Source: Robertmurraya sp047302285
GTDB taxonomy: Bacteria > Bacillota > Bacilli > Bacillales > Cytobacillaceae
DNA: 64,000 nt
Direction: 5' to 3'
Assembly: GCF_047302285.1 (NCBI RefSeq)
Contig: NZ_CP154845.1
Span: 3,782,001 to 3,846,000 of the forward strand
This document shows, one piece after another, positions 37,370-45,234 of the stretch. Under the pieces are notes generated by a model, which saw nothing but the letters and a program-made list of their open reading frames with translations, made no database searches and was not told where the DNA came from. The translations under genes were made by a program, and so were the position numbers. Each line of letters starts with the position of its first letter. The stretch's first letter is position 1.

Positions 37370-37817
37370 TGCTTTTTCCCCCTTTGGTAAGTGATAAAAT
37401 TCTTTCTATATCTTCCATAGATTTGATGAGAGAATCTAATTCATCATTATTTACTTTCTCAATCATCCTCCTCACATTATCACTAGCCTTATTAGAAAGT
37501 TCTTTAAGAACATTTTCCCCTTCGTTTGTTATATGTAGATATTTCTTTCTCTTATCATTTTCGGAAGAAACTCTCCTGATAAGTCCTCTATTATTAAGTT
37601 TGTTAATGATTCTACTAACGTAACCCTTATCAAATTCAAAGAACTCTGATAATTCAGAAGCTGTACATTTATCTTGTTCGTTAATTTCAAATAATATCAT
37701 TGCTTCAGACATTGAATATGGACTTCCATCCGTATATTGTGTATACAAACCAACAACATTAAGATAAAAACGATTAAATCTCTTAATTTTTTGTATTTGA
37801 TTTTCCATCAACTTCAA
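37362..37817 (-). CDS. MarR-family regulator
   Basis: A 151-residue winged-helix regulator with CTASELSEFFEFDKGYVSRIINKL (split across recognition helix) and a wing containing SSENDKRKKYLHIT. It is the first gene of the peptide cluster and overlaps the binding-protein gene, so it is likely autoregulated together with the cluster. Its ligand is unknown; a peptide or amino-acid derivative is a reasonable guess. Confidence 0.9.
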   Translation of the reverse strand: MKLMENQIQKIKRFNRFYLNVVGLYTQYTDGSPYSMSEAMILFEINEQDKCTASELSEFFEFDKGYVSRIINKLNNRGLIRRVSSENDKRKKYLHITNEGENVLKELSNKASDNVRRMIEKVNNDELDSLIKSMEDIERILSLTKGGKSNV

Positions 37818-37841
37818 CCCTTTACCTAACTACTAATTTAG

Positions 37842-37893
37842 TTGCTAGTAACAACTTGTTTTTATCTTAATCCTACTTAGTTGCTTTTGTCAA
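37842..37893 (-). promoter_or_regulatory. marR-cluster promoter and putative operator
   Basis: TTGACA (37888-37893, minus) and TAAGAT (37864-37869) are 18 bp apart. Between the -10 and the gene lies the near-palindrome TTGCTAGTAACAA (37842-37854). AGCAACTAA occurs twice in the region. This suits repression by the MarR protein. Confidence 0.6.
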
Positions 37894-38507
37894 TTTATTT
37901 TTTTGAAAATTATAACTTATTATACTATTATAATTTTTAGGAAAATAACCTAAGTCATTAGAATTAAATCCATCCTCTCAGAGGCAAAAATTGTAAATAA
38001 CGAAGATAGAAATGGAGCTTGAATACATCTGTACATCCCATTTAATCTAAGTGCACATGAGTTTACCAGTCTTATCAAAAATTACATACAATTACAATTG
38101 TAAATACATAACTTAGCATCTTGACACGAAGTCTCTAACAGGATGCCTACTATTCCAAGTAAAGTTCTACACTTTTATTTTGTAATAAACAATTAAAACA
38201 ATATAGCACTACTATCAATTTCCTCTAGATAAAGGAGTTCGGACTAAATCAGCTAAAGAAATTTTCCCTGACAGCATTATCCAAACAGTTACTATGGAAC
38301 ATACTATTATTTACTGCTGTTCAAATGTTTTTTTGGTACTGTCTCATTCAGTAGATCTGCATGAAGAAACGCTTAATTTCCTGGCTTAAGACGCTTAATT
38401 ACTTAGACTAACCCTTGCTACTTTTTTCATTTTGACTCTTACATTTCTTCACTCTTTCAGCCTTACGCACACGATTTTGCCCAATCAAATCGTGTATTCG
38501 GTGCAAA
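37894..38507. other. Gene-free AT-rich stretch
   Basis: I see no supported gene. It holds the far upstream part of the marR region and the right end of the putative large island, including a GCACACGATT motif at 38466-38475. Confidence 0.5.
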
Positions 38508-38541
38508 AGAAAAAGGGCTTAGGATATTCTCCTAAACCCTT
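38508..38541 (-). terminator. Terminator downstream of the tRNA-Leu copy
   Basis: AAGGGCTTAGGA pairs with TCCTAAACCCTT (38513-38541), followed on the minus strand by a T run. It stands in the same position relative to this tRNA copy as the terminators after the other two copies. Confidence 0.75.
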
Positions 38542-38570
38542 GAACCTATTGATTTTTCAGTTTTTTTCGA

Positions 38571-38652
38571 TACCGGTGGTCGGGGTCGAACCGACACTCC
38601 AGAAGGAACACGATTTTGAGTCGTGCGCGTCTGCCAATTCCGCCACACCGCT
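38571..38652 (-). tRNA. tRNA-Leu(CAA)-like copy, distal att site
   Basis: 82 nt, identical to the intact gene from nucleotide 3 to the 3' end; the first two bases are AG instead of GC. This makes a G-G mismatch at pair 2-71 but restores an A-U pair at 1-72. Anticodon CAA. No clear TTGACA/TATAAT promoter lies upstream, so expression is doubtful. It may be a functional duplicate or only an att scar. Confidence 0.6.
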
Positions 38653-38822
38653 GGTATATCAACATTTTCAAGAAAGCTAATCAATGCTTGTCCTTATTTT
38701 GTCCACACGATTAATTAAATACCTTATTTAGTATAATAATTTCCATGAGCAGAGAAAGTCAATTCTTTTATATTTTCCCCGCTTATAAAAATTAAAAAGT
38801 TCTTTATTACTAACTTCTTCCT

Positions 38823-39467
38823 TTATTGTGTTTGCAATTGAAGATGGCAGTATTTATATTTTTTTCCACTTCCACATGGGCAAAGTTCATTTCTTCCGAT
38901 TTTTTCAACCCTAATTGGTGCATTTTTTATAGTTTGATTATTTGTAGGGATGGTTGTTTGACCATTTATTAGATTAGTATTGTTTATTTCAGTGCTTTCG
39001 TAAATATGGTTAATTACTTGATTTACTTCGATTTTTGGAGTGGGTTCTTCTTCAAGTAAAGATGGTAAAAATATTTGTATTATCATTATAAGACAGGTAA
39101 TAAAAATACCTAAGTCTGCCCGCAATTCTTCTCGGTTTCTTGGTAATAGGTCTAATATGGAAATTAATTGAGGTGTTTCTTCTTGGATTTCTTCTTCAAT
39201 TTGTTCAAGTGTTGTTTCATGTTTTTGTGCTAATTGGAGAATTTCAGAAAACCTTTGTAATTCCTTAACGGTTCTTTCTGGAGCACTTAAAACTTCAATT
39301 GCATTACCTATAAAATTAAATACTCCGTCAGGAATATGTCCCCAACCACCACAACTTGGACAAGGGCCTGATTTGTTTCCTGAAAGTGTAACACTTGAGT
39401 TTTCAACAAATATACCTGAATTAAAGATAGTTCCGCATGTATTACAAACGGCTGGCATATGGGGCAT
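38823..39467 (-). CDS. SEC-C motif protein with zinc ribbon and TM helix
   Basis: A 214-residue protein. The N-terminal zinc ribbon is CNTCG...CPSCGG (about 8-41), a probable membrane helix is at about 120-140 (LGIFITCLIMIIQIFLPSL), and the C-terminal SEC-C zinc motif is RNELCPCGSGKKYKYCH. SEC-C motifs are found in SecA and many stand-alone proteins of mobile elements. Function is unknown. It is a likely cargo gene at the distal end of the element. Confidence 0.75.
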   Translation of the reverse strand: MPHMPAVCNTCGTIFNSGIFVENSSVTLSGNKSGPCPSCGGWGHIPDGVFNFIGNAIEVLSAPERTVKELQRFSEILQLAQKHETTLEQIEEEIQEETPQLISILDLLPRNREELRADLGIFITCLIMIIQIFLPSLLEEEPTPKIEVNQVINHIYESTEINNTNLINGQTTIPTNNQTIKNAPIRVEKIGRNELCPCGSGKKYKYCHLQLQTQ

Positions 39468-39641
39468 TAAATATCCTCATTTCTATATGGGTTAATTTTA
39501 TTATAAACCATATTTGTAATATTTGGATATAAATTCATTCCAAACGGAACAGCATTCTGTCTATTTTTTCACTAACCTGCTATATTATTTGCTCATGTAA
39601 TATTTATCATAATCAATACTTTTAATAATTTCTTTTATATA

Positions 39642-39700
39642 ATCATCTTTTCCCCGATTTCAATTAATTCCTTTGCTCATTGTCGGGGATTAGATGATTA
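39642..39700. repeat. 17-base inverted repeat
   Basis: AATCATCTTTTCCCCGA and TCGGGGATTAGATGATT pair except for two central mismatches, with a loop of about 25 bases. There is no T run, so it is unlikely to be a simple terminator. Confidence 0.7.
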
Positions 39701-39783
39701 ATCACTTTAGTGATTCCTATATATGTTAATTGATTTTCATAAACAGGATATTATCTTGATTATGTTAGGTATTTATCTTATAT

Positions 39784-39819
39784 AATCTTGCAAGCAAGAT
39801 TCAAAGTTCAAGAACTTTG
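39784..39819. repeat. Two abutting palindromes
   Basis: AATCTTGC-AA-GCAAGATT (39784-39801) is followed directly by CAAAGTTC-AA-GAACTTTG (39802-39819). Each has perfect 8-base arms around AA. They could be two operators for a dimeric repressor or origin elements. Confidence 0.75.
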
Positions 39820-40313
39820 ATTATGAAAAGAGATTTTTTATTTAAGATATACTATCCCCTATATACTCAAATACCAATGAAAACTTATTAAAAGAATCGT
39901 CTTATTTGAGCCTTGACGATAATAACATCATTAGTAGTACTTAGTAAAATACTAAGGATACCTCCACCCCGCACGTTTTTTATTTACATGAGAATGCGTT
40001 AAACTCATCACATCACTGAACATTCAAGTAATATTGCAAGAATATGGCATGGCGACCTATATCCGATATTACTCATACAGTAACTGCTGATTTTCTGCAT
40101 CGGCTCAGCTTACCTTGGGGTTTACCAAATGCCCTTTCGGACAATATTTGGTTCGTGGCGAAAACCCTCAGCTTCAAAAAACTTCTTAGCACCACTTTAA
40201 ACGTGTAACTAACTTCACGACAATAATGAAGCTAGTTGATCGATAATGGAATCACCCTTATATTTAGTTGTCTTATGTATATATTTACTATTTTAAGGCG
40301 ATTTCTTTGCACT

Positions 40314-40487
40314 TTAGTATAAGATTTTCTCAAACTGCTTTACGATTTCTGAATTTACTAACATATCGTCCTCCAACAAAGAACGAACATACTCCGACTT
40401 ATTGAGACCGCTTATAACACTCATTAATGCTAAATATTTGATTTCAGTATCTGTTAGGTAAACACTTGTATTTTTAGTTTTTTCCAT
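40314..40487 (-). CDS. Small ribbon-helix-helix-like protein
   Basis: A 57-residue protein: a short beta segment NTSVYLTDTEIKYL followed by helices with GLNKSEYVRSLL, the layout of CopG/Arc DNA-binding proteins. The ATG at 40487 follows GAGGGG and overlaps the upstream gene by 14 bases. It may regulate the element or act with the 137-residue partner. Confidence 0.65.
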   Translation of the reverse strand: MEKTKNTSVYLTDTEIKYLALMSVISGLNKSEYVRSLLEDDMLVNSEIVKQFEKILY

Positions 40488-40887
40488 GTTGCTTCCCCTC
40501 TTTTTCTTCAATTTTTTCAACCATTTCATTAATTTTTCTCTTTGTATCTTTTAGATTTTTTTTATCAATTTCTACACTTCTTAAAAGTTTGGATAAGTCC
40601 TCAAGTCCTCGAATTTCCAACAATCTAATCACCCTCAAATTTTCATCTCGATAATATGACAAATAACTTTTAATGCCAGCGTTATAACTCATAATGTCTA
40701 ATAATTCCTTTTCTGTTAATGAAATCTCATGAGCAAAGGATATTAAGTCTATGTATAATTGCTCGCTATTCCTGTTAATGATTGATTTCTCTTTACACTT
40801 ATAAATGATTAGCCCCTCATAATCCTCCGAGTCATACATAACCTTTGGTGTTACTTCTTTATGTAGAGTAGTAAATATCATACTCAT
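40474..40887 (-). CDS. Unknown 137-residue protein
   Basis: The protein is mostly helical, with a Lys/Glu-rich C-terminal coiled coil (KRKINEMVEKIEEKEGK). AGGAGG lies before the ATG. It is coupled to the RHH-like gene by overlap, a layout seen for regulatory or toxin-antitoxin pairs, but no toxin motif is visible. I do not recognise it. Confidence 0.55.
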   Translation of the reverse strand: MSMIFTTLHKEVTPKVMYDSEDYEGLIIYKCKEKSIINRNSEQLYIDLISFAHEISLTEKELLDIMSYNAGIKSYLSYYRDENLRVIRLLEIRGLEDLSKLLRSVEIDKKNLKDTKRKINEMVEKIEEKEGKQHGKN

Positions 40888-41035
40888 GTTTAAACCCTCC
40901 TTATGATATAAAATTACACGTTAGAAGGGGACAGAATGGAAGTTAAGCCCCCTCCCTCTTTTCCGTACAATTGTAGAATACTAACCATATATTCAATACC
41001 TTGTACTAGTGAAGAATTAAGAAAATAAAGGAGTT

Positions 41036-41236
41036 GTGAAACGGTTAAAGATAGAGGAAGTTATCTTTTTTCCGTTCCTATATAACAAACTTCTTGAAGT
41101 AAGAGATATTATGCTATGGAGGTTTCATAATACCCTTGTAATATATATTTACGATCTGCAAGCGGAAACTTTGCACTTTTTATATTTTGTTCCTATAACA
41201 GAGGTTATGAGAATTGCGGAAAATAAACTGAAATAG
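41036..41236 (+). CDS. Possible small protein, doubtful
   Basis: An open frame of 66 codons with GTG start, in the opposite direction to the rest of the element. AAGGAG lies only two bases before the GTG, which is too close. No motif is recognised. It could be chance. Confidence 0.25.
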   Translation: MKRLKIEEVIFFPFLYNKLLEVRDIMLWRFHNTLVIYIYDLQAETLHFLYFVPITEVMRIAENKLK

Positions 41237-41774
41237 ACCTGCTACTATAAGTCCTATAAATCAAGAACATACGTTTGCATTTTATTCTAGCTATTATTCC
41301 TATTACCTTTTATTAAAAATGCAAATACACCCACTTAGAACCCCTTAGAGAGTGTATTACAATCAATTCTTTGATTATGTCTAGCTGTACTAGTTAAAGC
41401 CTGACTGAATCTATTAGTTATGAGTACAATACCCTCATAACCGTTTGGGGCCGGAATATAAAGGACTACAAACAATAATATTCTAAAACATATAACGTTT
41501 ATAACGTTCTATCGCCCCCTATACTGCTCATGGGCGGGGGCAATAAGAGTAAGTAAAATATATGGATGTCAAACCATATTAACTTACTTATTTATGTAAA
41601 CTCCAATTTCCAATTATGAGGAAGAACATAATCAGGAATAAGGAGGGAATAACGTTGTATTTAGGGGTAGGGGGTAATTCAAATGAAACACAATATCCGA
41701 ACGAAAAATGATTTACGCACCCTAGCACATATAATATGGGATTTTCGGGCTTTTTTCTTTAGCGTGCTAAAGGA
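41237..41774. other. Gene-free stretch after the integrase
   Basis: No gene is seen. It contains GTTATGAG/CTCATAAC arms (41417-41441) and a GC-rich GCCCCC/GGGGGC hairpin near 41505-41532, neither with a clear T run. Possible excision or control sites. Confidence 0.4.
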
Positions 41775-42725
41775 TTATTTTCTACCCCTTTTCATACGTT
41801 TGTTTTCTGTGTAATTGGCTAAAATACTATGCTTGTCAAAACCCTCTTTTAAATCCTCTGAATACAGATTTACATAGTTCAAAGTAACAGCTAATGTACT
41901 ATGCCCCAATAATCTTTGAAGCTTAAAAGCGTCTCCCCCGCTCGTTATATAGTGCTTAGCGAAGGTATGTCTAAAAGCATGAATGGAGGTTTTCGCTACT
42001 CCTCTTTTCTTGTTATAGCGGGATATGGCATGCTGCATAGAGTTCCTTGTCATTTGCTCTCCTAACTCGTTCATGAACAAATATTCATCTTTTTTTAACC
42101 TGTACATTCTAATGTACTCTGTAAGGATTTTAATTAAATGCTCACTTATAGGATTATACTGTGCTTTCCTATTTTTTGTGGTGGTCAATATAACCATTCC
42201 ATTATCAAGATCAATATCTTCAACCATTAAATTAAGAACTGTATTAAGTCTATTGCCTGTTTCCAATAGATAATTAACCAGAACCCAATTTCTATGTTCT
42301 ACAAAGCCACATTCCCTTATATTAGGCTTTTTAATTAGCTTCTTTATTTCTTCCTCTGAATATGGCTCTTTTTGCTCCTTATCCGCTTTTATAAGGTTTA
42401 TTTCAAATTGAATTAGATAATTTTCTCTCATTGCAAAGTAGAGAAATGCTCTAGCAGCTCTCATATATGTGTTAATGGTAGTGGCTTTTAAGCCCTTCTT
42501 TTTAAGCCATAAAATAAATTTATCGATGTGTTTCTTTTCAATCTCTCTTATAAAATCAATGCCTATTTCATTCATAAATCTAAGGAAGTGTACTAAATTT
42601 TGTTCATAAAAACGTATTGTCATTTCTGATAAATTTTTTACTTTGTTTTCGAGCTGAAAATCCTCGAATAGTTCCTGGGGAGTCTTTTCTAATTCTGCTC
42701 TTTTCATTACCTTTACTTTTGCCAT
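41775..42725 (-). CDS. int: Tyrosine integrase of the tRNA-Leu element
   Basis: A 316-residue tyrosine recombinase. The N-terminal SAM-like domain (about 15-105) is followed by a catalytic domain with Arg in GNRLNTVL, HAFRHTFAKHY, LLGHSTLAVTLNYV carrying the Tyr, all intact. Its gene ends about 1.1 kb inside and starts 160 bp from the tRNA-Leu gene, the usual place for an integrase using a tRNA att site. It could act on all three tRNA-Leu copies. Confidence 0.92.
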   Translation of the reverse strand: MAKVKVMKRAELEKTPQELFEDFQLENKVKNLSEMTIRFYEQNLVHFLRFMNEIGIDFIREIEKKHIDKFILWLKKKGLKATTINTYMRAARAFLYFAMRENYLIQFEINLIKADKEQKEPYSEEEIKKLIKKPNIRECGFVEHRNWVLVNYLLETGNRLNTVLNLMVEDIDLDNGMVILTTTKNRKAQYNPISEHLIKILTEYIRMYRLKKDEYLFMNELGEQMTRNSMQHAISRYNKKRGVAKTSIHAFRHTFAKHYITSGGDAFKLQRLLGHSTLAVTLNYVNLYSEDLKEGFDKHSILANYTENKRMKRGRK

Positions 42726-42823
42726 TTTAATCCGCTCCTTTAAGATACATTGGTCTTAAAGGTACTTATTAATCGTTTCTTGTTGTCCACACGATTAGCT
42801 TTTTACTTTAGCGGGGAAAATAC

Positions 42824-42863
42824 AAAAAAGCCAATACTCTGATTAACTCAAAGCATTGACTTT
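42824..42863 (-). terminator. Terminator downstream of tRNA-Leu(CAA)
   Basis: A long imperfect stem between AAGCCAATACTCTGA and TCAAAGCATTGACTT, with a T run on the minus strand. It lies about 20 bp after the tRNA 3' end, inside the integrated element. Confidence 0.7.
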
Positions 42864-42886
42864 AATGGTTTCTGATAATGATATGA

Positions 42887-42968
42887 TACCGGTGGTCGGG
42901 GTCGAACCGACACTCCAGAAGGAACACGATTTTGAGTCGTGCGCGTCTGCCAATTCCGCCACACCGGC
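42887..42968 (-). tRNA. tRNA-Leu(CAA), intact integration target
   Basis: 82 nt with the long variable arm of class II tRNA. Acceptor GCCGGTG pairs CACCGGT and the anticodon loop CTCAAAA gives CAA. It has its own promoter, unlike the copy at 38571. Confidence 0.95.
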
Positions 42969-43016
42969 ATATTCTAATCGTCAAAAGATAGCTAACATTA
43001 TCTCAAGACAAAAAAT

Positions 43017-43045
43017 ATCATACCACGATAATAATACTTTGTCAA
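43017..43045 (-). promoter_or_regulatory. tRNA-Leu(CAA) promoter
   Basis: TTGACA (43040-43045, minus) and TATGAT (43017-43022) are separated by 17 bp, a near-consensus sigma-A promoter about 50 bp before the tRNA. Confidence 0.8.
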
Positions 43046-43063
43046 ACCAATTCGATGTCTATT

Positions 43064-43615
43064 TTACTGATGGAATAAATCGTTTTCTTCCCATTCTTCA
43101 CGAAGCATCCCCATACGAATGGAATCATAGTATTCACCGTTGTAATATCGTACCTTCCTAATTCTTGCTTCTTCTTTCATGCCGAGATTTTCCCCAACCT
43201 TAATCATTCTTATGTTTCCAGACCAAGTCGTGTAACCTATACGGACCAATGGCAACGTATTAAATAAATGATTAATCCAAAGCTTGATTACTCTTTTTCC
43301 ATAGCCACCATTCCAGTAATTCGGGTCATAAATGACAATTCCCATTTCAAGCCAACGAGAAGGTTTATGCTCCCAGTAATAACCGACAGTCCCAATTACG
43401 GTATCATTTACTTCAATTGCCCAGCGTCGTTCATTTGCGACGTAATCATCCTTTTGACGTAAAAATTCTTCATATGAAATATTTTTGTGCTCATAGTATG
43501 GGGCATCCCATTTTTTCCACTCGGGAGAATCCTCTTTATATATAAGCTCCCACAATCTACTTAAGTCATCATCTATTATTGGTCTAATTATTAAATCATT
43601 GTCCTGGTAACTCAC
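43064..43615 (-). CDS. GNAT acetyltransferase
   Basis: A 183-residue GNAT-family N-acetyltransferase, beginning (GTG) VSYQDNDLIIRPIIDDDL. Acetyl-CoA-binding region GYYWEHKPSRWLEMGIVI...WNGGYGKRVIKLW. The GTG at 43615 follows AGGTGATG; a longer frame to 43651 overlaps the upstream gene. Substrate unknown; it may modify a ribosomal protein N-terminus or a small molecule. Confidence 0.85.
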   Translation of the reverse strand: MSYQDNDLIIRPIIDDDLSRLWELIYKEDSPEWKKWDAPYYEHKNISYEEFLRQKDDYVANERRWAIEVNDTVIGTVGYYWEHKPSRWLEMGIVIYDPNYWNGGYGKRVIKLWINHLFNTLPLVRIGYTTWSGNIRMIKVGENLGMKEEARIRKVRYYNGEYYDSIRMGMLREEWEENDLFHQ

Positions 43616-43634
43616 TTCATCACCTATTTCCCCA

Positions 43635-44213
43635 TTAATAACACAAATCAAACTCTTCTTTTAAAATCGCATACATTTTCAAATCTCGATGTTGCCCCTT
43701 TATAAACATATATTTTCGTTGCGTTCCTTCAAAAGTCATACCTGCCTTCTCCATTACTCTTTGGGAGGCTATATTCTCAACTAAGCATCTTGCTTGAATA
43801 CGCACGAGCTCCATTTCTTCAAAGCCAAATTTTATGATAGCTCTTGCTGCTTCTGTTGTGATTCCTTTACCCCAATACTCTGGAGCAATTACATAGCCAA
43901 TTTCCGCACTAAGATGAGCAGTATTCCATGACACATAATCAATCGTGCCGATAAAAGAACCACTCTCTTTATCTTCAATCCCCCAAGGAGCTATTTTCTC
44001 ATTCTCGTACTGATTCAGTACAAAATTAATAAACTTTTCCGTATCAGATATACTCTTATGCACATCCCAAGTCACATACTTAGCAACTTCTTCATTACTT
44101 GCATATGAAAACATAGCAGCTGTATCTGCAGATGTTATTTTTCTCAAAAGTAATCGCTCTGTTTCTATTGTAGGCAAATCCCTATATATTTTCTCTATCA
44201 TCATTGAACTCAC
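43635..44213 (-). CDS. RimJ-type GNAT acetyltransferase
   Basis: A 192-residue GNAT of the RimJ/RimL group: IETERLLLRKITSADT at the start, EIGYVIAPEYWGKGITTEAARAII for the acetyl-CoA site, and VENIASQRVMEKAGM. It is transcribed just before the second GNAT gene. The pair separates the tRNA array from tRNA-Leu(CAA). Confidence 0.9.
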   Translation of the reverse strand: MSSMMIEKIYRDLPTIETERLLLRKITSADTAAMFSYASNEEVAKYVTWDVHKSISDTEKFINFVLNQYENEKIAPWGIEDKESGSFIGTIDYVSWNTAHLSAEIGYVIAPEYWGKGITTEAARAIIKFGFEEMELVRIQARCLVENIASQRVMEKAGMTFEGTQRKYMFIKGQHRDLKMYAILKEEFDLCY

Positions 44214-44293
44214 TTCTCTCTAAAAAAATGGCTGACTATAGCATTAAAATTTAACAGAGAACTATGAATTTTACAATACTATTTTGAAAGATC

Positions 44294-44323
44294 AAAAAAA
44301 GACTTAACCATCAGGCTAAATCT
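44294..44323 (-). terminator. Terminator of the rrn-tRNA operon
   Basis: GACTTAACC (44301-44309) pairs with GGCTAAATC (44314-44322), with seven T on the minus strand. It follows the last tRNA of the array. Confidence 0.8.
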
Positions 44324-44352
44324 TTAAATATCGTATGTATTGGTTTAAATGG

Positions 44353-44438
44353 TGCCGAGGACCGGAATCGAACCGGTACGGTAGTCACCTACCGCAGGAT
44401 TTTAAGTCCTGTGCGTCTGCCAGTTCCGCCACCCCGGC
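44353..44438 (-). tRNA. tRNA-Leu(TAA)
   Basis: 86 nt, class II; anticodon loop CTTAAAA. Last tRNA of the array. Confidence 0.95.
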
Positions 44439-44475
44439 TAGCTTAAATACTAGCATCTTAATTTTATATGAATGG

Positions 44476-44547
44476 AGGCGGCAACCGGATTCGAACCGGT
44501 GAATAAAGGTTTTGCAGACCTTGGCCTTACCACTTGGCTATGCCGCC
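44476..44547 (-). tRNA. tRNA-Cys(GCA)
   Basis: Acceptor GGCGGCA; anticodon loop CTGCAAA. Confidence 0.95.
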
Positions 44548-44556
44548 GTTATTTTT

Positions 44557-44631
44557 TGGAGCGGAAGACGGGATTCGAACCCGCGACCCCCACCTTGGCA
44601 AGGTGGTGTTCTACCACTGAACTACTTCCGC
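44557..44631 (-). tRNA. tRNA-Gly(GCC)
   Basis: Acceptor GCGGAAG; anticodon loop TTGCCAA; CCA is encoded. Confidence 0.95.
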
Positions 44632-44634
44632 AAA

Positions 44635-44709
44635 TGGCTGGGCTAGCAGGATTCGAACCTACGAATGACGGAGTCAAAGTCCGTTGCCTTACCACTTGGC
44701 TATAGCCCA
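44635..44709 (-). tRNA. tRNA-Gln(TTG)
   Basis: Acceptor TGGGCTA; anticodon loop CTTTGAC; CCA is encoded. Confidence 0.95.
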
Positions 44710-44731
44710 TTGAAGAAGATTATAAATAAAT

Positions 44732-44807
44732 GGGGCGATCGATGGGAATCGAACCCACGAGTGTCGGAGCCACAATCCGATGCGTTAACCACTTCGCCAC
44801 GACCGCC
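44732..44807 (-). tRNA. tRNA-His(GTG)
   Basis: Begins GGCGGTC; anticodon loop TTGTGGC. Confidence 0.95.
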
Positions 44808-44817
44808 ATAATAAAAT

Positions 44818-44891
44818 TGGCAGGGGTAGTAGGAATCGAACCCACACCAAAGGTTTTGGAGACCTTCGTTCTACCTTTAAACTATACCCCT
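44818..44891 (-). tRNA. tRNA-Trp(CCA)
   Basis: Acceptor AGGGGTA; anticodon loop CTCCAAA; 3' CCA is encoded. Confidence 0.95.
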
Positions 44892-44937
44892 ATATATAGA
44901 ATATATGATTTATTGCTTTTGGTGATGCAAAATTCAA

Positions 44938-45004
44938 GGAAAGCTATTTTACTGCGCTACGCTTCTTAAAAATAGCGGAACGTTATTTTCTCCTTGCGTC
45001 GAAA
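44938..45004. repeat. AAGGAAAGC...TTTTCTCC spacer repeat
   Basis: AAGGAAAGCTATTTTACTGC and TTATTTTCTCCTTGCGTCGAAAA are the inverted and diverged form of the tandem unit at 45479-45581. It lies between tRNA-Trp and tRNA-Tyr. Confidence 0.5.
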
Positions 45005-45010
45005 AAACGT

Positions 45011-45094
45011 TGGTGGAGGGGGACGGATTCGAACCGCCGAACCCGAAGGAGCGGATTTACAGTCCGCCGCGTTTAGCCACTTCGCTACCCCTCC
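45011..45094 (-). tRNA. tRNA-Tyr(GTA)
   Basis: Class II with long variable arm; anticodon loop CTGTAAA; CCA is encoded. In B. subtilis trnD a tRNA-Thr lies between Phe and Tyr; here it is absent. Confidence 0.95.
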
Positions 45095-45157
45095 AAGTTA
45101 TATATATTAATGCATGAAAGTTCATTAAATTGAATTATAACATATTTGTTATAAAAA

Positions 45158-45233
45158 TGGTGGCTCAGGACGGAATCGAACCGCCGACACATGGATTTTC
45201 AGTCCATTGCTCTACCGACTGAGCTACTGAGCC
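45158..45233 (-). tRNA. tRNA-Phe(GAA)
   Basis: Acceptor GGCTCAG; anticodon loop CTGAAAA; CCA is encoded. Confidence 0.95.
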
Positions 45234-45234
45234 A

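Larger units (their letters stand above)
550..38568. mobile_element. Putative 38-kb island in tRNA-Leu(CAA)
   Basis: The segment is bounded by direct copies of tRNA-Leu(CAA) sequence at 550-604 and 38569-38650. A GCACACGATT motif lies about 80-100 bp inside each end (684-693 and 38466-38475). Contents are mixed: a broken defence locus, IS elements and a peptide-catabolism cluster. No intact integrase lies beside either end; the only intact integrase of the right type is in the adjoining 4.3-kb element. Some of the catabolic genes could instead be ancestral chromosome if the left copy arose by a rearrangement. Confidence 0.5.
39468..40313. other. Gene-free region rich in palindromes
   Basis: No convincing gene is present. 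It contains a long inverted repeat (39642-39700), two adjacent palindromes (39784-39819) and CTTAGTA-AAA-TACTAAG (39940-39956). It may be a regulatory or origin region of the element. Confidence 0.5.
38569..42884 (-). mobile_element. 4.3-kb integrative element in tRNA-Leu(CAA)
   Basis: It is bounded by an exact 82-bp direct repeat (38569-38650 and 42885-42966) covering almost all of tRNA-Leu(CAA). An intact integrase gene sits beside the tRNA end. Subterminal repeats TTGTCCACACGATTA (38699 and 42783, direct) and TATTTTCCCCGCT (38771 and 42810, inverted) resemble integrase arm sites. Other contents are a SEC-C protein, an RHH protein and a 137-residue protein. No replication or structural genes are evident. 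Confidence 0.8.

Noticed and set aside
38432..38680. Open frame sharing a peptide (VVGVEPTLQKEHDFESCASA) with one at 42856-43161
   Set aside because: The shared peptide is only the translation of the duplicated tRNA-Leu sequence.
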